A stretch of DNA of 64,000 nucleotides from Saprospiraceae bacterium (GTDB lineage: Bacteria; Bacteroidota; Bacteroidia; Chitinophagales; Saprospiraceae), in the NCBI GenBank assembly GCA_016715985.1, contig JADJXD010000001.1, forward strand, positions 4,092,001 to 4,156,000, written 5' to 3'. A program made the position numbers and the translations under genes. The notes below the pieces were generated by a model that did no database searches, had not been told where the DNA came from, and worked only from the letters and a program-made list of their open reading frames with translations. Positions 18,383 to 26,183 of the stretch are shown here, in pieces (position 1 is the first letter of the stretch; every line of letters begins with the position of its first letter).

Positions 18383-18472
18383 GGGCATGAGGCGAACATT
18401 AACAATAGAAGAGAATATTAAAATTTTCTTGTCGGATTAAAAATAAAACTTTTCGAAGCTTATGCCAAACGG
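18383..18472 (+). repeat. 90-bp direct repeat, copy 2
   Basis: Second copy of the unit at 17893-17982, in the same orientation, ending TATGCCAAACGG where copy 1 has TACGCCGAACGG. Confidence 0.75.
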
Positions 18473-18540
18473 CTTATAGAAAAGTTTATAGTAAAACATC
18501 GACGTAGGTACAGCTTGCATTTAGTAGGGGTTAGGAAATT

Positions 18541-19374
18541 TTACTTCGTTTTCTGAGGAATATTGAACTCTATATCGAAATGTTGCAGATATTCTTCTAT
18601 CGGCCCCATTCCCATTGCCGCACGACGTTGATTGACATATTCCGGTTCGTAGAGATTTGCCAGTTTATTGTCAATTATCTGAGATCCGTAAACTTGTGGT
18701 TTTCCATCATTAATAAGAATTCTGTCCCGGGTCATTGCGATCTGATGCCATTCGAGATCACCGTTTTTTGCTGAAGCTTCGAGTAATGGCAGATAAGATT
18801 TCATCCATTTAACATCAGAATGTTGAATCACTAACCAAATTGCAGACATCTCATCTCTGTTCACTTCATTTAATGTAGGTATACCGCATTTGTTTAGGAG
18901 ACTAATGACTATTTCCAGATTTTTATGGTCAGTTTCAGGATCGATGTCTGCATTTCCCTGTCGCATTTTCTGATCACTAACCAGGATATTTTGTAAAATT
19001 CTTTTTTTATCATCACAGTTTATGTCCACCATATTGACTTCCTTTTTGGGATTCAATGCTTCGTTGATCCTTGCGATCAATATGTCATCTGCTGATGTTT
19101 TTTTTCTGATGACAATGACTTTAAACTGCCCTTTTTCATTTACATAAAAATCTTCAAAATACTGACCGGTTTCTTCAAGTCTTGTCATTGAATCAATAGA
19201 AATTACATTACCTTCCGCATTTTTTATAATTACCTGATCGGGAGTGGGCAAATTTCTTCCTACAATTCTTTCAATCAGTTTTTCATCAGATAGTTTAGTC
19301 AGTTTTTCTTTTTGATCACATGCTATGGAAACTAAGATGATTGCAAAGAGTGGAATGGCTTTAAAATATTTCAT
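18541..19374 (-). CDS. DUF6624 lipoprotein
   Basis: A 277-residue predicted lipoprotein with lipobox VSIAC (Cys near residue 19). The C-terminal half has the DUF6624 pattern: ILVSDQKMRQG, then LEIVISLLNKCGIPTLNEV, AIWLVIQHSDVKWMKSYLPLLEASAKNGDLEWHQIAMTRDRILINDGKPQVYGSQI, and finally EYVNQRRAAMGMGPIEEYLQHF. The family's function is not known. The ATG at 19374 lies behind a good promoter at 19399-19431. The gene is monocistronic, with a repeat-rich spacer downstream. Confidence 0.8.
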   Translation of the reverse strand: MKYFKAIPLFAIILVSIACDQKEKLTKLSDEKLIERIVGRNLPTPDQVIIKNAEGNVISIDSMTRLEETGQYFEDFYVNEKGQFKVIVIRKKTSADDILIARINEALNPKKEVNMVDINCDDKKRILQNILVSDQKMRQGNADIDPETDHKNLEIVISLLNKCGIPTLNEVNRDEMSAIWLVIQHSDVKWMKSYLPLLEASAKNGDLEWHQIAMTRDRILINDGKPQVYGSQIIDNKLANLYEPEYVNQRRAAMGMGPIEEYLQHFDIEFNIPQKTK

Positions 19375-19398
19375 GATCAGATGACAGTTTTGCTAAAA

Positions 19399-19431
19399 CA
19401 AATATATCAGATAATCCGGATTCAGATTCAA
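19399..19431 (-). promoter_or_regulatory. Promoter of the DUF6624 gene
   Basis: On the minus strand TTG (19431-19429) and TATATTTG (19406-19399) are separated by 22 bases, within the Bacteroidota range. The start site would fall near 19392, some 18 bases before the ATG. Confidence 0.55.
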
Positions 19432-19448
19432 ATATTATCTATAATTCT

Positions 19449-20201
19449 TCAATAGTTTTGCATTTTTAGCAGACTGATTTTTTTAAATAGCTGTAATAAC
19501 CTGTCGGGTTCATTGGATTGAATAGAGGTGATTAACAATTTTGACGAAGACTTTTTATTTTTCAATTCACTGAGGTAGACGCCCGATGACAATTCAGGAT
19601 TTTTAGAAAGGAAGATTTTGCGTTCATAAATATCAAAAGTATCAAGGGTAAATAAATATTGATTGTCATTAGCAGGATCAATTGTACTGTTGTATGGAAT
19701 TTCGTAAATTTTGTTTTTAAACTTCAGACTTGCCGCTGCATTACATCCCGGACAATTGAATAAGTATTCTTTATCATACTGAAAAGGAGTTAGTTTTATC
19801 AACTGAACAGAATCAATAAACAGCTTATGTACCTTTTCATCTAAATATACTTTCTCAAAAAATTTGTGGTAATAATATCCTTTAAAAAGCTGATTAAATT
19901 CTTCCTTTGGCGACAATGGGCCCTGATCAATATTCTGTCCAAATTTATATTCCAGTAATATATCTTCACACTGTATAGAACCTGTTTCACCAAATAATCC
20001 GCTTATCCGATGATCTATACATTTATTTTGAATAATGATCGCCTGACGAGTCGTCAATTGCAATACAGTTGGTTTTAGTTTAGGACTACAACTCAAAACC
20101 GTAACCATCATTATTGCATAACTCAGCAAAACCCAATTTTTAAAAATTGTTTGGATTTGCTCCAATTTGAAAGGAGTTAGTGTTTTATTTATTTTTTTCA
20201 C
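19449..20201 (-). CDS. Hypothetical lipoprotein, 250 aa
   Basis: No family was recognised. The N terminus has an unusually long n-region (about 25 residues), then a hydrophobic stretch and a lipobox, VLSC, with Cys near residue 39. A later in-frame methionine (MMVTVLSC) may therefore be closer to the true signal peptide. A CPGC pair occurs mid-protein (FNCPGCNAAASLKF). The ATG overlaps the stop of the M1 peptidase gene by four bases, so the two are translationally coupled. The function is unknown. Confidence 0.65.
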   Translation of the reverse strand: MKKINKTLTPFKLEQIQTIFKNWVLLSYAIMMVTVLSCSPKLKPTVLQLTTRQAIIIQNKCIDHRISGLFGETGSIQCEDILLEYKFGQNIDQGPLSPKEEFNQLFKGYYYHKFFEKVYLDEKVHKLFIDSVQLIKLTPFQYDKEYLFNCPGCNAAASLKFKNKIYEIPYNSTIDPANDNQYLFTLDTFDIYERKIFLSKNPELSSGVYLSELKNKKSSSKLLITSIQSNEPDRLLQLFKKISLLKMQNY

Positions 20202-22060
20202 TTATCCAATTGCATAGGTAATTCCAGTCTTGGCCAGAAATTATTGGATCTGTCTGTATCAGCCATTCTTCCTGAAGGATCAATTTCAATACTTTGGATC
20301 TCCGTCCCTAATATGCTGACTGTCATCCGATAATCATTATTGGTCCACTGCCAGTCGGCTTTGATTTCAAAATCATCAAAATAAATATCTCCCTTTTTCT
20401 CACCTCGCATAATATCCAATGGGATGTAATACCTGTGAATCCGTCCATTGGTATCCGTGACAACAACATCCAACGGCATAGGCATGATTCCGTTCTTTTT
20501 AAATAAAATAGTCTTACCTGATATACTGTGGACTGAATAATCGATCGTATGAGTAGTGTGTACAAAGTATTCCTTAAACCAATCGAGTTCCAGACCGGAT
20601 TCTTTTTCCATGACACGAATAAAGTCATTTGTATTGGGATGTTTAAATTTCCATTCATTAAAATACCTTAACATACCCTTATCAAAAGCATCTTTCCCAA
20701 TAATGTATCTCAATTGTTCCAGAAATACTTCGCCTTTTTTGTAAGATGCGATACCATATGCAGTATTGGTTAAGAAATGGTCTGCATGTGTGATAAGGGG
20801 CTCTTCAAATCCTTGTAAAGTAAATTTACTGAATTCATTTACAGTCTTTAAGTGAGGGTTATCCACCGCTTCTCCCGGAACTAATTTCATTCGTTTCAAA
20901 TGATTCATCACTTCATTTTCTGCAAAATTTGTAAATCCTTCATCCATCCAGTGATACAGGGATTCATTGGTTGCCAGAACTCCCTGAAACCAACTGTGAA
21001 CAATTTCATGGACACATACACCGACCAGACTCATCAATGGTCTTTCACCTGTAATCAATGTTGCCATGGGGTATTCCATGCCTCCGTCTCCTCCCTGAAT
21101 AAAAGCATATTCCGGATAAGGATATTTTCCGTAATGTTTATTTAAGTATTGGAGTGCTTCGTCCATTATAGGTGGTATCAGTTGCCAGTTTTCAGTTGTT
21201 TTTTCTCCGGGTTGATAGAAAAAGCGCAGTAAAGTACCATCTTTCGCTTTATAAGTTTCGTGTCTGTAATCAGGATCTGCTGCCCACACAAAATCATGAA
21301 CATCGTCAGCTTTAAAATGCCAGGTTAGTTTTTTGGGCTGGGTTTTGGGATCTTTTATGCTGTATCCATGACCTATTTCATCTTTGTTTTTTAAGACACC
21401 GGTGGCGGCGACGATATATTCTGAAGGCATATTTATTTTTACATCAAAATCACCCCAGATGCCATAAAACTCTCTTCCGACATAGGGATTGGCGTGCCAT
21501 CCCTGGTAGTCATAATTACACAATTTGGGATACCATTGAGCCATACTGTATTCGATACCTTCTTTATTAAATCTTCCGGTTCTTCTTATCTGCATAGGCA
21601 CCTGCGCCAAAAAAGCCATTTCAAGAACAACGGTTTTATGGGGAAGAATGGGTGTATTCAAACGGACTTCCAGAATTGTGCCTTCGGTTTTGTATTGTAC
21701 ATCTTTTCCATTCATTTTTAGGGACTTAATTTCCTGAAATCCCTGCTCTGATCTTTTAAGTTTGCTGATTCTGTCTCCGACTCTGGGGTCAGGATCAATG
21801 ATATTTCTGGATCGCACATCCATGCTGCTGCCGGGTTGAAAAGCGTTATAGTACAGGTGATAAAAGACTTTATCTAATGTGTCCGGAGAATTATTTGTAA
21901 ACTCAAGACGTTGCTTTCCTTCAAACTGATTTTTTTTGATATCAAAATCAATTTCCATTTCATAGTGTACTTTCTGCTGCCATCTGTCTGTCTGACCATG
22001 AACCGAAATTAAACTTAGACTTACGAATAATGTAAGTATCATTTTTTTGCAAAACATCAT
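20198..22060 (-). CDS. Secreted M1-family zinc metallopeptidase
   Basis: A 620-residue gluzincin of the aminopeptidase N family. A signal peptide ends near SVHGQ (residue 23). An N-terminal beta domain (to about residue 240) precedes the catalytic domain, with GGMEYPMATL in place of the classical GAMEN exopeptidase motif. Zinc ligands are HEIVHSW near residue 350 and the Glu of WMDEGFTNFAE 18-19 residues later. The altered GAMEN loop is common in Bacteroidota members, and strict aminopeptidase activity should not be assumed. The gene lies between the CPBP gene upstream (38 bases) and the lipoprotein gene downstream (4-base overlap). Confidence 0.9.
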   Translation of the reverse strand: MMFCKKMILTLFVSLSLISVHGQTDRWQQKVHYEMEIDFDIKKNQFEGKQRLEFTNNSPDTLDKVFYHLYYNAFQPGSSMDVRSRNIIDPDPRVGDRISKLKRSEQGFQEIKSLKMNGKDVQYKTEGTILEVRLNTPILPHKTVVLEMAFLAQVPMQIRRTGRFNKEGIEYSMAQWYPKLCNYDYQGWHANPYVGREFYGIWGDFDVKINMPSEYIVAATGVLKNKDEIGHGYSIKDPKTQPKKLTWHFKADDVHDFVWAADPDYRHETYKAKDGTLLRFFYQPGEKTTENWQLIPPIMDEALQYLNKHYGKYPYPEYAFIQGGDGGMEYPMATLITGERPLMSLVGVCVHEIVHSWFQGVLATNESLYHWMDEGFTNFAENEVMNHLKRMKLVPGEAVDNPHLKTVNEFSKFTLQGFEEPLITHADHFLTNTAYGIASYKKGEVFLEQLRYIIGKDAFDKGMLRYFNEWKFKHPNTNDFIRVMEKESGLELDWFKEYFVHTTHTIDYSVHSISGKTILFKKNGIMPMPLDVVVTDTNGRIHRYYIPLDIMRGEKKGDIYFDDFEIKADWQWTNNDYRMTVSILGTEIQSIEIDPSGRMADTDRSNNFWPRLELPMQLDK

Positions 22061-22098
22061 AATTATTAGATTAGCTTAAACAAAAACGAACGAAAGTA

Positions 22099-23082
22099 TC
22101 AAATGGTTTCATCATTGTAAGTGACGGTTGTCATTTTTAGTTCGTCAGACTCTGATTCCTCCAGTGGGTTTAAAAGACTTTTCAGTGATGGCCAATTGTA
22201 TTTTTTGGAGCATACATAAACGAAAATTACCGCTGCAACCAGAAAAATACCCAACATAGCTAATGGGTCGATCACTTTAGTAGCGGCAAGTGTATCTGTC
22301 TGAAGGACACTGCCTTCATAAGTAACCATAGTTGCTCCATAAAAATTGGTTGCCGCATGTACACCCAAAGCCAATTCCAGACTGTCGTCCAATAAGGTGA
22401 TGATACCCAGAAACAAGCCTGCTGTGATGTAATACATCTGCATCGTCCAGAAACCGAATTTTTCAACTTCCGGATTCATGCCGTGTATCAGCCCAAAAAG
22501 GATAGATGTGACTAATAAGGGCAGCCATTTGTTTTTACTAAAAAATGCAATTCCCTGGATCAGATATCCTCTGAAAAACAACTCCTCAAAACTGGTTTGT
22601 ATGGGTAAAAGTGTCAAACAAATTATCAGCAATACTATGAAACTACCCGGGTGAAAGCGGAAAATATAATTGTCAGGTGCAATAATATACATGAAAAATT
22701 CAAAACCAATTGATAACAAAAACCAGAAGCCAAATCCAAATAGAATTTTATTCAGATTAATACTTTTGTGTGGGGTAATGAGATCTTTTAATTTCTTTTT
22801 ATGCATTTTCAGAACAATCAATAATCCGAATAATGCAAATACAAAAATAAGAATCAGTAAAAACAATCCGGTATTTTTATGGAGACCAAATATCCCAAAA
22901 TCCATTGTCTTCTCAAATTGTGCCAAAGCATCTGTTCCGATACTGCTGTCTGTAGATATTTTATAATATTGCACCAGTCCCATCGGCAATTGGCCGAGAA
23001 AATAAAAAAACATCACTATCAGAATCCCCGCTACATAAAGCCCGACGCTGTTATTTCCTTTTTTTGAAAGTTCCAGAAACAT
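22099..23082 (-). CDS. CPBP-family intramembrane metalloprotease
   Basis: A multi-pass membrane protein of the CAAX protease and bacteriocin-processing (Abi) family. The family motifs are present: EELFFRGYLIQG (EExxxR), then FGLIHGMNPE, and the downstream HAATNFYG. About eight hydrophobic segments flank them. The ATG at 23082 (MFLELSKKG) is preferred over the TTG at 23106, because that TTG lies within a TACTTTTG -7 element (23111-23104). The substrate is unknown; family members process membrane-bound peptides or act in immunity to self-made bacteriocins. Probable operon with the M1 peptidase and a lipoprotein. Confidence 0.85.
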   Translation of the reverse strand: MFLELSKKGNNSVGLYVAGILIVMFFYFLGQLPMGLVQYYKISTDSSIGTDALAQFEKTMDFGIFGLHKNTGLFLLILIFVFALFGLLIVLKMHKKKLKDLITPHKSINLNKILFGFGFWFLLSIGFEFFMYIIAPDNYIFRFHPGSFIVLLIICLTLLPIQTSFEELFFRGYLIQGIAFFSKNKWLPLLVTSILFGLIHGMNPEVEKFGFWTMQMYYITAGLFLGIITLLDDSLELALGVHAATNFYGATMVTYEGSVLQTDTLAATKVIDPLAMLGIFLVAAVIFVYVCSKKYNWPSLKSLLNPLEESESDELKMTTVTYNDETI

Positions 23083-23477
23083 ATTTTGATAAGTTATTGA
23101 ACTCAAAAGTAGGATTTTAATTCAAATCTATGGAAATGATTAATAATATTATAATTGATTTTGTATTCATTTTATCATTTTTGAATACAAACTTTGAAAT
23201 TTTATTGATTCTATTTCTGATAAATTTTAATTATGATTTCTCTTATAACAAATTACTTTTCAGTAAATCTGTAAAAGTTGACATCATAATCAGATCGGTT
23301 TCGATTAAAGTAAAGTTGCCAACAATTCATAAACTTCTGAGCTTTCATAAAATGGATAACAGAATCATTAAAATCTATAATTTTGAATATTATATTTAAA
23401 ACTATAATAAAATGTTGTATATTTGTTTTTGTGAAGCATAATAAATCTAAATATCGGTAAATTAAAATATTAATAAT
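23083..23477. other. AT-rich divergent spacer
   Basis: Very AT-rich intergenic DNA between divergent genes. It holds the TACTTTTG -7 element of the CPBP gene on the minus strand (23111-23104) and TATATTTG at 23418-23425 on the plus strand for the secreted protein. Open frames here are low-complexity and not credible as genes. Confidence 0.6.
23418..23425 (+). promoter_or_regulatory. -7 element for the secreted protein gene
   Basis: TATATTTG, 52 bases before the ATG at 23478. No TTG at a suitable distance was found, so the upstream element is weak or absent. Confidence 0.45.
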
Positions 23478-25514
23478 ATGTCTGTTAAGTTCAAAAATAA
23501 CTTTATATCGATACTGTTTATTTTTATTTTTGGCAGTGACTATATAAAGGCCATTCAATGTGTTTTCGACCCTTTCCCTTCTTCTTCTTCTTCCGGTGAC
23601 TGGAACAATGCCATGAATTGGAGTTGTGGGTATGTTCCTTCATCAGGAGATACTGTTGTCATTGGTCCCAATAAAACTGTGACAATATCAGGTCAAAGCA
23701 GCTCAGGAAACTACATATGGTATGCCGGCACATTATATCTGGATAGAGGAAGGATACAGTCTGTTGGTGGGCAAAACAATGCTTCACTTAGTGTAAGTGG
23801 TAAAGCCCATTTAACTGGCGGAGATATTGCACTGACTGTTTTTTTTAATCAAAATGTGGATATTGGAGTATTTTCAAATATTCTTTACCTAATTGGGCAC
23901 ACTATTTTTTTTAATGATACAACCTTTCAGGCAGGGCATGTGAACTTGTTAAGCGGAGCTGTATTGAGAAATAATGGCACATTTTTAGCAAAAATCGGAT
24001 TTTTAGGTCATAATCTATCCAGCGGTAATTTTCATAACTATGGAACATTTATAAAAGATTCTCCATCTAATGTAAACTTACTCCAATATATGAATTTCAT
24101 TAATGAAACCAACGCACAAACCAATATTAAAGCTGGTAAAATGATTGTTAGAGGTTTTAGCAACAAGGGGACAGTCAATATTGATAAATTTGCTGTGCTG
24201 GAAAAAAGTTTAACCGGTGGTATTTTTGTACTCCACGTAGGAAGTCTGACCCAGGGAGAAGGCTTACTGGATATTTCTCAAAGTTTCTCAGGTGGTGGAG
24301 GTGCAGGGAATACAATAGTTGAATGCCCAATTAAAATCGGAGCCACATTTTCTTTAAATGCTAATACTTTCCTGCTGAAAGATAGTGTGTTTTGGGTTTC
24401 AGGCAGTTTTTCAGGAGGTATTACGGAGTTAGCACCCTCTGCTGTTATGATTGTCAACGGCACAACTTCTATTATTGGACACGGCAGCGCTATAGTCAAT
24501 TATGGCACTTGTAAACTCAAGAGTGGTACATTACACTCAACTGGCATGATCACAATAACCAATAATGGAGAAATGGTGCTTTCACCGGGATTTACGTTGT
24601 CTGGCAATTCTCAGGCAAGTTTTGTAAATAATGGTCGTTTGGTTTCAGAAAGCGGGACAAGTACGATAAACCTTGCATTTACAAATAGTGTTTCCGGGAT
24701 TATATCCGGTTCAGATACGTTAGATATTAAAAGCTTTTTTTATAATTTTGGAATAATATCTCCCGGTATGTCTCCGGGGGAGTTGACCATCAAGCAAGTC
24801 ATATCATCTTCACTTGTTAATGCAACCGTAAATATTGAAGTCTTTAGTAATTCAGGCCCGGGGACAGGATATGACAAACTCAAATTTACAAATACTTTGA
24901 CACTTGGTGGAACTTTGACGGTAACCGAACCGGGTTGTGTCCCAACAGGAACATATCGGATTATTGAATGTACTCATTCCGCCAACTGCTTGAGCGGTAC
25001 TTTTGCAGTGACCAATCTTCCTTCATCCTACACGATTACTTACGGCACTCATTATGTGGATATTACCAAAAACAGTATTTCGTGTCAGGATCGTGTCTGC
25101 AATTTTAAGGATAGCGGAGACGGAAGTTTGCGCACTGCGATTGCATGTGCACAAAATGGAGATACTATTAATTTTGAAACGGTCTTAAACAATGAAATTA
25201 TACAACTTACATCAACTCCTATCATTATCGATAAACTTATTACTCTTGATGCATTAGGGTTAAACAATTTGACTGTATCCGGTCAAAATATACCAAACTG
25301 CTTTATTATTTCCAATGCTGCCAATACCTTATTCAAAAACTTCAATATAGTAAGTGGGAATGCTTTAATGGGTTCTGCTATCTTAAATTTCGGTAACCTA
25401 ACCTTGGAAGATATGAATATCTCAAAACATATCAATTCCCAGTCTGAGAGTGTATTATATTCTGAAAGTGGAAATGTAATTTTTGAAGGAGACAATCTGA
25501 TCGAAAACCAATAA
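23478..25514 (+). CDS. Large secreted beta-rich protein, possible adhesin
   Basis: A 678-residue protein with a signal peptide (hydrophobic residues about 8-24, cleavage near YIKA). The mature start CVFDPFPSSSSSGDWNNAMNWSCGYVPSSGDTVVI has the cysteine-and-tryptophan pattern of Bacteroidota surface proteins. The middle is a long run of short Gly/Asn/Thr-rich strands (NYGTF, NNGTF, NNGRL), as in a right-handed beta-helix. Near residue 540 comes KDSGDGSLRTAIACAQNGDTINF, a motif found in many exported repeat proteins. Neither a type IX secretion C-terminal domain nor a PKD or anchor module is visible. The end is abrupt, so the gene may be truncated or secreted by another route. Confidence 0.75.
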   Translation: MSVKFKNNFISILFIFIFGSDYIKAIQCVFDPFPSSSSSGDWNNAMNWSCGYVPSSGDTVVIGPNKTVTISGQSSSGNYIWYAGTLYLDRGRIQSVGGQNNASLSVSGKAHLTGGDIALTVFFNQNVDIGVFSNILYLIGHTIFFNDTTFQAGHVNLLSGAVLRNNGTFLAKIGFLGHNLSSGNFHNYGTFIKDSPSNVNLLQYMNFINETNAQTNIKAGKMIVRGFSNKGTVNIDKFAVLEKSLTGGIFVLHVGSLTQGEGLLDISQSFSGGGGAGNTIVECPIKIGATFSLNANTFLLKDSVFWVSGSFSGGITELAPSAVMIVNGTTSIIGHGSAIVNYGTCKLKSGTLHSTGMITITNNGEMVLSPGFTLSGNSQASFVNNGRLVSESGTSTINLAFTNSVSGIISGSDTLDIKSFFYNFGIISPGMSPGELTIKQVISSSLVNATVNIEVFSNSGPGTGYDKLKFTNTLTLGGTLTVTEPGCVPTGTYRIIECTHSANCLSGTFAVTNLPSSYTITYGTHYVDITKNSISCQDRVCNFKDSGDGSLRTAIACAQNGDTINFETVLNNEIIQLTSTPIIIDKLITLDALGLNNLTVSGQNIPNCFIISNAANTLFKNFNIVSGNALMGSAILNFGNLTLEDMNISKHINSQSESVLYSESGNVIFEGDNLIENQ

Positions 25515-25625
25515 GGTTTTAATAGATATGATAATCATCCAGTAGTTTGTATTTCATTTGGCATACTTACTTTTTATATTTTGGATTCATATGTTGATTG
25601 ACTATACATGTTTAATCCGGAATAA

Positions 25626-26147
25626 TCAAAATTTCAATTTTTTTTCAAAACAATAAAACGGGGTCGGATTTTTATGAAAATAACAATATCCACCTGCCAC
25701 TCCATATCCCAAGTTACTGTACAAAGCCAATGACTGGGGATTTCTGCTGAAAGCATCCAATCTGATCACTTCGTACCCATTTTTAATACCAAATTTTTCG
25801 GCAAACTGACACATTTGTTTACCTAATCCCATTCCCATAAAGTCAGGATGCACTGCCAGTCGGTGTATGACAAGCACTTTATTTGCTTTTATTTTCCATC
25901 TTATATTCTGATATTGATTATCCTGTTTTGCATCAAGACTGATGGTCGCTTTTATTTGTCCATCTGATTTAAGTACAAAAATATTACCATCATCAATATC
26001 CTGAGACACATGAGATAATAAAGGATAAGTGTAATTCCATTGTCTGATATTCTGTCGAATCATATAATCTGTAGCAGATTTAAAAAGTGCCGTAATCGGT
26101 ATGGCATCTTCGATTGTTGCTGGTAGGATTTGGTTGAATACGTTCAT
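25626..26147 (-). CDS. GNAT-family N-acetyltransferase
   Basis: A 173-residue acetyltransferase. The acetyl-CoA-binding motif A is VIHRLAVHPDFMGMGLGKQMCQFAEKFG (RxxGxG/A-like, near residue 100). Motif B follows as VIRLDAFSRNPQSLALYSNLGYGVAG. The C-terminal CYFHKNPTPFYCFEKKL is conserved among relatives annotated only as GNAT proteins. The substrate is unknown. It starts 36 bases after the PEP carboxylase stop on the same strand and may be co-transcribed with it. Confidence 0.85.
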   Translation of the reverse strand: MNVFNQILPATIEDAIPITALFKSATDYMIRQNIRQWNYTYPLLSHVSQDIDDGNIFVLKSDGQIKATISLDAKQDNQYQNIRWKIKANKVLVIHRLAVHPDFMGMGLGKQMCQFAEKFGIKNGYEVIRLDAFSRNPQSLALYSNLGYGVAGGYCYFHKNPTPFYCFEKKLKF

Positions 26148-26183
26148 TTCTTAAAAGCCATTTTCAAATGTAATATTCCTTTT

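Larger units (their letters stand above)
17833..18540. other. Repeat- and palindrome-rich spacer
   Basis: No gene is supported in about 700 bases. It contains two 90-bp imperfect direct repeats, a 19-bp palindrome at 18105-18123, short CCGTA-loop palindromes at 18182-18194 and 18232-18244, and CTCCGCTGGAGCTGA twice (18266-18280 and 18315-18329). The minus-strand frame 18052-18294 is a translation of these repeats. Confidence 0.65.

Noticed and set aside
23130..23558. Open frames in the AT-rich spacer before the secreted protein
   Set aside because: Low-complexity Ile/Asn/Phe/Lys peptides expected by chance in AT-rich DNA, and overlapping promoter elements.
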